A stretch of 12,469 bases of DNA, from NCBI GenBank assembly GCA_046302715.1, contig JBKCHQ010000226.1, positions 1-12,469 of the forward strand. The letters run 5' to 3'. The notes under the pieces were generated by a model that saw only the letters and a program-made list of their open reading frames with translations, was not told where the DNA came from and ran no database searches. Source of the DNA: CAMCXT01 sp046302715. GTDB taxonomy: Bacteria > Bacteroidota > Bacteroidia > M30B66. This document shows positions 7,480 to 12,469 of this stretch, in pieces (position 1 is the stretch's first letter; each line of letters begins with the position of its first letter). The position numbers and the translations under genes were made by a program.

Positions 7480-9390
7480 TTATTTATCGTCTTTCACTTC
7501 TTCAAAATCCACATCGGTAACTTCCTGTCCGGCATTAGCACTACCCGATGATGCATCAGCCCCTGGCGCAGAACCTGCCTCCTGAGATGCTTTATACATA
7601 TCCTCTGATGCCGCCGACCAAGCTGAATTGATAGTCGTTAAAGCCGCATCAATTCTATTAAGATCGCGACTTTGGTGCGCCGCTTTTAATTCGGTTAACG
7701 CCGATTCAATCGCCGATTTCTTATCGGTCGGTATCTTGTCGCCAAATTCTTTAAGCTGCTTTTCCGACTGGAAAATCATGGAATCGGCCTGATTAATTTT
7801 CTCTGCCTCTTCCTTAGCTTGTTTATCGGCTTCGGCGTTTGCCTCGGCCTCAGTTTTCATGCGCTTAATTTCATCATCGCTCAAACCTGAAGAAGCCTCA
7901 ATGCGAATTTTCTGCTCTTTGCCTGTAGCTTTATCCTTAGCACCCACGTTCAAAATACCATTGGCATCAATATCGAATGTTACTTCAATTTGCGGAACAC
8001 CGCGTGGTGCCGGTGGAATACCATCGAGATGGAAGCGGCCAATGGTACGGTTTTGTGCCGCCATTGGGCGTTCGCCCTGCAAAATGTGAATTTCAACCGA
8101 TGGCTGATTATCGCTTGCCGTTGAGAATACTTCCGATTTTTTAGTAGGAATGGTGGTATTCGACTCAATCAAACGGGTCATTACTCCACCCATAGTTTCA
8201 ATTCCTAATGAAAGTGGGGTAACATCAAGCAGCAATACATCTTTAACCTCGCCGGTTAAAACGCCACCTTGAATAGCAGCACCAATCGCTACAACCTCAT
8301 CCGGATTCACTCCTTTATTGGGAGCTTTACCAAAGAATTTCTCCACCGCAGCCTGAACCGCTGGAATACGGGTTGATCCTCCCACTAGAATAATCTCATC
8401 AATGTCGCTGGTGCTGTATCCGGCGTTTTTTAACGCCGTCTTGCACGGATCAATCGTACGACGAACCAAATCATCCACCAATTGCTCGAACTTGGCACGA
8501 GTTAAAGTGCGAACCAAATGCTTAGGGCCGGTTTGTGTGGCCGTAATGTAAGGCAAATTAATCTCGCTTGACGTGGTGCTCGATAGCTCAATCTTAGCTT
8601 TTTCGGCAGCTTCTTTTAAACGTTGTAAGGCCATTGCATCTTTGCGCAAATCCATACCCTCACCTTCGTTCTGGGTAAATTCGTCGGCAAGCCAGTCGAT
8701 GATTTTTTGATCAAAATCGTCGCCCCCCAAATGGGTATCGCCGTCGGTTGATTTTACCTCAAAAACTCCATCGCCCAATTCAAGAACCGAAACGTCGTGC
8801 GTTCCACCACCACAATCGAACACCACAATTTTCATGTCGGCATTCTTCTTATCTAAACCATAGGCAAGTGCCGCTGCTGTTGGCTCATTAATAATGCGCA
8901 TTACCTTTAAACCTGCAATCTCGCCGGCTTCTTTGGTGGCCTGACGTTGCGCATCGTTAAAGTATGCTGGAACCGTTATAACGGCTTCGGTAATGTCATG
9001 CCCTAAGTAATCTTGAGCGGTTTGCTTCATTTTCTGAAGAATCATTGCCGAAATTTCCTGAGGCGTGTATTTGCGGTCGTCTATTTCAACCCGAGGCGTA
9101 TTATTATCGCCTTTAACTACTTTATAAGGAACACGGCCGGTTTCAGTTACAACTTCATTGAAGCCATTTCCCATAAAACGTTTAATTGAAAATATCGTTT
9201 TTGTAGGATTGGTGATGGCCTGACGCTTTGCTGGATCACCCACTTTGCGTTCTCCTTTATCTAAAAATGCTACAATCGAAGGTGTGGTACGCTTTCCTTC
9301 GCTGTTTGGAATTACTACCGGCTCATTACCCTCCATTACTGCTACGCAAGAGTTGGTAGTTCCGAGGTCAATACCTATGATCTTTCCCAT
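7480..9390 (-). CDS. dnaK: Molecular chaperone DnaK (Hsp70)
   Basis: This is a full-length Hsp70 of 636 residues, close to the family's usual length. It is the ATP-driven cytoplasmic chaperone that, with DnaJ and GrpE, folds new and stress-damaged proteins. The nucleotide-binding domain (about 1-380) has phosphate-1 IGIDLGTTNS (5-14), the catalytic K70 in SIKRFMG, phosphate-2 DCGGGTHD (192-199) with the conserved T197, and the adenosine motif LVGGSTRIPAVQ (335-346). The linker DVLLLDVTPL (384-393) is intact. The substrate-binding domain follows, then a helical lid and a low-complexity Ala/Gly/Ser tail ending in DVDFEEVK plus DDK. Phosphate-2 differs from the E. coli DLGGGTFD by Cys and His; the rest of the site is normal. 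The ATG start gives the standard MGKIIGIDLG N-terminus. grpE and dnaJ are not adjacent. Upstream lies an inverted repeat (9470-9491) that might regulate it. Confidence 0.99.
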   Translation of the reverse strand: MGKIIGIDLGTTNSCVAVMEGNEPVVIPNSEGKRTTPSIVAFLDKGERKVGDPAKRQAITNPTKTIFSIKRFMGNGFNEVVTETGRVPYKVVKGDNNTPRVEIDDRKYTPQEISAMILQKMKQTAQDYLGHDITEAVITVPAYFNDAQRQATKEAGEIAGLKVMRIINEPTAAALAYGLDKKNADMKIVVFDCGGGTHDVSVLELGDGVFEVKSTDGDTHLGGDDFDQKIIDWLADEFTQNEGEGMDLRKDAMALQRLKEAAEKAKIELSSTTSSEINLPYITATQTGPKHLVRTLTRAKFEQLVDDLVRRTIDPCKTALKNAGYSTSDIDEIILVGGSTRIPAVQAAVEKFFGKAPNKGVNPDEVVAIGAAIQGGVLTGEVKDVLLLDVTPLSLGIETMGGVMTRLIESNTTIPTKKSEVFSTASDNQPSVEIHILQGERPMAAQNRTIGRFHLDGIPPAPRGVPQIEVTFDIDANGILNVGAKDKATGKEQKIRIEASSGLSDDEIKRMKTEAEANAEADKQAKEEAEKINQADSMIFQSEKQLKEFGDKIPTDKKSAIESALTELKAAHQSRDLNRIDAALTTINSAWSAASEDMYKASQEAGSAPGADASSGSANAGQEVTDVDFEEVKDDK

Positions 9391-9469
9391 GATGATGTTT
9401 TTGTTGAATACGTTAAAATTCTTTGAAATCGGCTTTTCAACTTCAATGCCACCTGAACGGGGCGAAGCA

Positions 9470-9491
9470 TTTGTCAGTTATTAATGACAAA
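9470..9491. promoter_or_regulatory. Inverted repeat upstream of dnaK, candidate operator
   Basis: TTTGTCA (9470-9476) and TGACAAA (9485-9491) form a perfect 7-bp inverted repeat around the 8-base AT-only-but-one spacer GTTATTAA. It lies 80-101 bases upstream of the dnaK ATG, in a plausible promoter zone. The half-sites and spacing suit a dimeric DNA-binding protein better than a terminator, since no T-run follows on the dnaK strand. It resembles neither CIRCE (TTAGCACTC-N9-GAGTGCTAA) nor HAIR. An operator role is inference from position and symmetry. Elsewhere in 9391-9533 no gene was seen. Confidence 0.4.
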
Positions 9492-9521
9492 ATCTTCAAA
9501 ATACACCGTGCATTGTGACAG

Positions 9522-9537
9522 ATAGTCAGCAGACTAT
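9522..9537 (-). repeat. Small hairpin over the lipoprotein stop codon
   Basis: ATAGTC-AGCA-GACTAT on the + strand is a perfect 6-bp inverted repeat with a 4-base loop, and one arm contains the TAG stop of the lipoprotein gene. No U-run follows in the - strand transcript, so it is not a standard terminator. It could slow 3' decay or be chance. Confidence 0.25.
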
Positions 9538-10550
9538 TGAAAATTCAGTGGAATCGTAAGCGGATTATTGCGAAGCGAATCGGTAGTTGCCTGCCCCAAG
9601 ATAATTTTTCTGGCAAAGGCGTTACGGCTGGCAAAAAGTCCCAAACCGTTACTCACGTTATTAAACTGTGGACGTTCTTGAGCCACCGTATTGGAGGGCT
9701 GGTTTACATTAATGTACGTGTACAAATCATCATCGCCCACATTAATGATGTATTCCAAACTATCGGCCAGTCTAATCTTAGGATTTTCGAGGGTTGATGC
9801 CGGAATGGATGCCGCAAGAATTTGGTACACACTCAAATTATTTAACTCAGTACTCAATTCCTCTCCCCCAAGATCATCGTTGGCAATTACGCGGCCCAAA
9901 TTGATAGGAACCACTTTACGCACCAAATTGGCAGGGGCATCTGGCGAATACTCACGATAGATGAAGTTAATCAGCACCTCATAAATTTTGCCATTGCGGC
10001 TTGTAATCCATGCGACTGTTGAATTCTGGCGGGGCAAAATATTAACTTGCTGTGCAAAATTAGAGGGCGTTTTCAAACTCACTTTTTCAACCAAGAGTGT
10101 GCTTCCCAACAAATTATTACCGGTTTTACGGTTCACGATGCGTAAATCATACTGTGCATCTTTATTCAACTTTTGATTGGGGTTAACCTTAAAGTAGTAA
10201 ACTATTTGCTCGGGAGCTGCAAAAATACCGTTGGTATCTTTGGCAATGCCCGTTGTATCGTTTAGTATCCAGAATCGGGTTTCGTTTCCATTAATAATTT
10301 CGGTAACCTTAACTTCAATATCTTCAGGGTTATAATAGAGTGAATCGGGAATTTGAGCATACTGCAAGGCATCGCCCTCACCAAGAAAAACGCGACTTAC
10401 ACGAATGTACTGGTTGAGCGAATCAACATTTAAGAGACCAAAAACTACAGGAACATCCTTCCAATCGGCATTAACATCCACCTCATTCTCACAAGAACTA
10501 AACAGTAAAATTCCCGCAAGTGCTCCGAGTAAAAAACGATAAAATTTCAT
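9534..10550 (-). CDS. Hypothetical lipoprotein
   Basis: This is a 338-residue exported lipoprotein of unknown function. The N-terminus has a short basic start (MKFYRF), a hydrophobic core (about 7-17) and a lipobox FSSC, so signal peptidase II should cut before C20. Lipidation would anchor it in the envelope, probably the outer membrane. The mature start (ENEVDVNAD) is acidic, which might act as a surface-export signal of the Bacteroidota type, but it is not a clear match. The rest looks rich in beta strands and Asn/Asp turns, with no catalytic motif recognised. In layout it recalls the uncharacterised DUF4249-type lipoproteins of this phylum; this is an impression, not an assignment. The ATG at 10550 is chosen because it puts the signal peptide at the N-terminus; a TTG at 10577 would add nine unneeded residues. 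dnaK follows in the same direction after 143 bases, and panB diverges from it. Confidence 0.88.
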   Translation of the reverse strand: MKFYRFLLGALAGILLFSSCENEVDVNADWKDVPVVFGLLNVDSLNQYIRVSRVFLGEGDALQYAQIPDSLYYNPEDIEVKVTEIINGNETRFWILNDTTGIAKDTNGIFAAPEQIVYYFKVNPNQKLNKDAQYDLRIVNRKTGNNLLGSTLLVEKVSLKTPSNFAQQVNILPRQNSTVAWITSRNGKIYEVLINFIYREYSPDAPANLVRKVVPINLGRVIANDDLGGEELSTELNNLSVYQILAASIPASTLENPKIRLADSLEYIINVGDDDLYTYINVNQPSNTVAQERPQFNNVSNGLGLFASRNAFARKIILGQATTDSLRNNPLTIPLNFQ

Positions 10551-10566
10551 ATTGCGAAAGTATGAA

Positions 10567-10598
10567 TTTCGTGTCAACTCAAGAAATTACTAATATTG
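10567..10598 (+). promoter_or_regulatory. Weak candidate promoter for panB
   Basis: TTTC (10567-10570) and TAATATTG (10591-10598), separated by 20 bases, each differ by one base from the Bacteroidota promoter elements TTTG and TAnnTTTG. They end 19 bases before the panB ATG, in the 67-base divergent gap shared with the lipoprotein gene. The match is imperfect and could be chance in AT-rich DNA. Confidence 0.25.
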
Positions 10599-10617
10599 CC
10601 CTTTATCGAAATAAACA

Positions 10618-11433
10618 ATGTCAGTACAAAAAGAGGTAAAGCGCGTCACCACCCGTACGTTGCAGGATATGAAAAGCAAGGGCGAAAAAATTGCTATGCT
10701 TACCGCATATGATTTTTCAATGGCGCGTTTGGTAGATTCGGCGGGTATAGATGTAATTCTTGTTGGCGATTCGGCCTCCAATGTAATGGCCGGTCACGAA
10801 ACCACCTTGCCCATCACCCTCGATCAGATGATTTATCATGCGGCATCGGTTATTCGAGGAGTTCAGCGAGCGTTGGTGGTGGTTGATCTTCCGTTTGGAT
10901 CGTATCAAGGCAATTCGAAAGAAGCGCTAACCTCTGCTATTCGGGTAATGAAAGAAACCGGGGCCCACGCTATAAAGCTTGAAGGCGGTGAAGAAGTTGT
11001 AGAATCGGTAAAACGTATTCTATCAGCAGGTGTTCCGGTAATGGGCCATCTGGGCTTAACGCCGCAATCAATCTATAAATTTGGAACGTATGTAGTGCGT
11101 GCGCGCGAGGAAGAGGAAGCGCAAAAGCTCATCCACGATGCACATTTACTGGAACAGGCCGGCTGTTTTGCCATTGTGCTCGAAAAAGTTCCTGCAGCAC
11201 TTGCTGCAAAAGTTGCCAGCGAACTAAACATTCCTATAATCGGAATAGGCGCCGGTGGAGCCGTTGACGGGCAAGTTTTGGTTTTGCATGACATGCTGGG
11301 TATCAATACCGAATTCAAACCTCGTTTCCTGCGTACTTACCTTAACTTGCAGGAACAAATTAACACGGCCATAGGCAACTATGTAAGTGATGTGAAATCG
11401 AACGATTTCCCCAATGCATCCGAGTCCTATTAA
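10618..11433 (+). CDS. panB: 3-methyl-2-oxobutanoate hydroxymethyltransferase (ketopantoate hydroxymethyltransferase)
   Basis: This 271-residue TIM-barrel enzyme catalyses the first committed step of pantothenate (vitamin B5) and hence coenzyme A synthesis: it adds a hydroxymethyl group from 5,10-methylenetetrahydrofolate to 3-methyl-2-oxobutanoate, giving ketopantoate. Family signatures are present: LTAYDFSMARL, VGDSASNVMAGHETT, VVVDLPFGSYQ, KLEGGEE, MGHLGLTPQ, VLEKVP and GIGAGG-x-x-DGQVLV. By comparison with the E. coli enzyme, D51, D90 and E122 are the likely metal ligands and E189 the catalytic base. The length is usual for the family, and the enzyme is cytoplasmic. The ATG start follows an A-rich leader without a clear Shine-Dalgarno. 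panC and panD are not adjacent. The last 20 bases overlap the pseudouridine synthase gene, so the two are probably co-transcribed. Confidence 0.98.
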   Translation: MSVQKEVKRVTTRTLQDMKSKGEKIAMLTAYDFSMARLVDSAGIDVILVGDSASNVMAGHETTLPITLDQMIYHAASVIRGVQRALVVVDLPFGSYQGNSKEALTSAIRVMKETGAHAIKLEGGEEVVESVKRILSAGVPVMGHLGLTPQSIYKFGTYVVRAREEEEAQKLIHDAHLLEQAGCFAIVLEKVPAALAAKVASELNIPIIGIGAGGAVDGQVLVLHDMLGINTEFKPRFLRTYLNLQEQINTAIGNYVSDVKSNDFPNASESY

Positions 11434-12109
11434 AAATCGAGTGCTTTACACCGACAATCATTTGATAGCGGTGTATAAAAATGCAGGCGAAATTGTACAG
11501 GGCGATAAGACCGGCGATTTACCCCTCAGCCATTTAGTGGCAGAATACCTTCGCATAGAATTTCAAAAACCTGGAGCGGCCTTTATAGGTGTAATACATC
11601 GTATTGACCGGCCCGTAAGCGGTGTGGTAATTTTTGCACGCACTAGCAAGGGGCTGAGTAAAATGAATGCTTTATTTCGAGATCGGAAAATACGTAAAAC
11701 CTATCGGGCCCTGGTTGAAGGTAAAATAAATGATGCTCAAGGCACCTTAATTCATTATCTCAGTAAAAACGAGGAACAGAATCGGTCAAAAGCAGCCGAT
11801 AAACCCGCAGATGGCCTGCTGCGTTGCGAACTACATTATACCGTTATTAAGCATACCGAACGGTACACATTGGTTGAACTCGAACCCATAACGGGGCGGC
11901 ATCATCAAATTAGAGTGCAACTTTCAGCCATTGGCCATCCCATAAGGGGCGATATTAAATACGGCGCCCGACGAGGCAATAAAGACCGAAGCATCTGCCT
12001 TCATGCATACGCAATAGAATTTGAACATCCTGTGAGCAAAGAATCGGTGAATATTGTTTGTCCTATCCCCGAAAATGAGGCCTGGCGACCCAGTTCGGCA
12101 GAGGCCTAA
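11414..12109 (+). CDS. RluA-family RNA pseudouridine synthase
   Basis: This 231-residue protein is a single catalytic domain of the RluA/RluC/RluD family, which isomerises specific uridines in rRNA or tRNA to pseudouridine. The catalytic aspartate is D65 in HRIDRPVSGVVIFART; the family's commoner form is HRLD-x-x-TSG, so the Pro-Val after the Arg is a variant. Other family segments are KTYRALVEG, LVELEPITGRHHQIRVQL and the IGHPIRGD-x-KYGA stretch. There is no N-terminal S4 RNA-binding domain, as in short RluA-type enzymes. The ATG start lies within panB (20-base overlap), so translational coupling is likely. Which uridine it modifies cannot be told from the sequence, so no gene symbol is given. 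The stop codon overlaps the stop of the opposing gene. Confidence 0.95.
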   Translation: MHPSPIKNRVLYTDNHLIAVYKNAGEIVQGDKTGDLPLSHLVAEYLRIEFQKPGAAFIGVIHRIDRPVSGVVIFARTSKGLSKMNALFRDRKIRKTYRALVEGKINDAQGTLIHYLSKNEEQNRSKAADKPADGLLRCELHYTVIKHTERYTLVELEPITGRHHQIRVQLSAIGHPIRGDIKYGARRGNKDRSICLHAYAIEFEHPVSKESVNIVCPIPENEAWRPSSAEA

Positions 12110-12469
12110 TCGAGCCGAATATGCTTTAACGTTTCAGTAAAGTATTCTCCTTTAATTCTTATAATCTGGAAAGCCCCAGCAAAGGGCACTTCGTACAGAC
12201 GATTTGTTTTACCACTCGATGCAAAAAATACATCACGGGATGAGGCTAATCCATTGGATGATAGAAATTCTACTTCTACCTTTTGAGCTTCCTCTATGAC
12301 AAAGGATAGCGTAAATATACCCTCAGAGGGGTTAGGAAAAATAGTTACGTTGGGTTGATTTGAATATTCCACATTGCCTAAACTATCGTTTAACCTGCCC
12401 AGATGTTCTTTTCGCGCCACAACAATAACGCTTCCTTTGTTTATCCGCACAAAGTGTCCGGTGGCATCC
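12106..12469 (-). CDS. Secreted protein with type IX secretion C-terminal sorting domain, 3' fragment
   Basis: The frame is open to the right edge, so this is the last 120 residues of a longer gene. A GTG at 12450 could be read as a start, but the open frame upstream and the nature of the domain argue for truncation by the window. The last 80 or so residues form a type A sorting domain: VTIFPNPSEGIFTLSF at its start, a beta-rich middle, and the ending ETLKHIRLD, like the usual T-x-K-hydrophobic end. In Bacteroidota this domain sends proteins through the type IX secretion system across the outer membrane and is usually removed, leaving the cargo on the surface or released. The visible part upstream (DATGHFVRINKGSVIVVAR) is too short to identify the cargo. 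The gene converges on the pseudouridine synthase with overlapping stops. Confidence 0.85.
   Translation of the reverse strand, partial: DATGHFVRINKGSVIVVARKEHLGRLNDSLGNVEYSNQPNVTIFPNPSEGIFTLSFVIEEAQKVEVEFLSSNGLASSRDVFFASSGKTNRLYEVPFAGAFQIIRIKGEYFTETLKHIRLD

Noticed and set aside
9440..9455. Sigma-54-like promoter before dnaK (TGGCATTGAAGTTGA)
   Set aside because: The first half resembles TGGCAC, but the TTG is one base out of register and the -12 GC is missing, so the consensus is not met.
9691..9960. Forward open frames opposite the lipoprotein gene
   Set aside because: They have no recognisable protein features, whereas the reverse frame has a convincing signal peptide and full-length reading.
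12078..12107. Two AGGCCT copies near the end of the pseudouridine synthase gene as a terminator stem
   Set aside because: Only 6 bp can pair around an 18-base loop, the stem does not extend, and no T-run follows.

Overview
The window looks like chromosomal DNA of a member of the Bacteroidota (Bacteroidetes). The clues are a type IX secretion C-terminal sorting domain at the right edge, a lipoprotein signal ending in SSCE, a histidine kinase with the SHNLRAP phospho-site box common in this phylum, a DnaK ending in DVDFEEVK plus a few residues, A-rich start contexts with little Shine-Dalgarno character, and moderate-to-low GC. The order or family cannot be fixed from this sequence. No mobile element, CRISPR array, tRNA or rRNA was seen, and no gene-free stretch exceeds 300 bases. 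The longest gaps are 6811-6979 and 9391-9533.

Left part (1-7396, all + strand): a signal-transduction cluster. It opens with the end of a histidine kinase whose stop overlaps the start of a LuxR/NarL-type response regulator. Next comes a very large soluble histidine kinase of about 1752 residues, with at least eight PAS-like modules, two GAF-like modules, then HisKA and HATPase domains. Seven bases later is a single-domain receiver, and 169 bases further a second, paralogous single-domain receiver. The large kinase carries no receiver or output domain, so the natural inference is that it passes phosphate to one or both stand-alone receivers. A strong two-way hairpin terminator at 7425-7458 closes this block.

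Middle part (7480-10550, - strand): dnaK, the main Hsp70 chaperone, without grpE or dnaJ beside it. Upstream of it in the same direction is an unrecognised outer-envelope lipoprotein. The 143-base gap between them holds a perfect 7-bp inverted repeat with an 8-base spacer, and neither CIRCE nor HAIR heat-shock operators are visible.

Right part (10618-12469): panB (pantothenate synthesis) overlaps by 20 bases a single-domain RluA-family RNA pseudouridine synthase, so the two are probably co-transcribed. That operon runs tail-to-tail into the 3' end of a gene for a protein exported by type IX secretion. The two opposing stop codons share bases.

The most interesting material is the giant multi-sensor kinase with its twin receivers and the possible dnaK operator. 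Most of the rest is ordinary chromosomal housekeeping.
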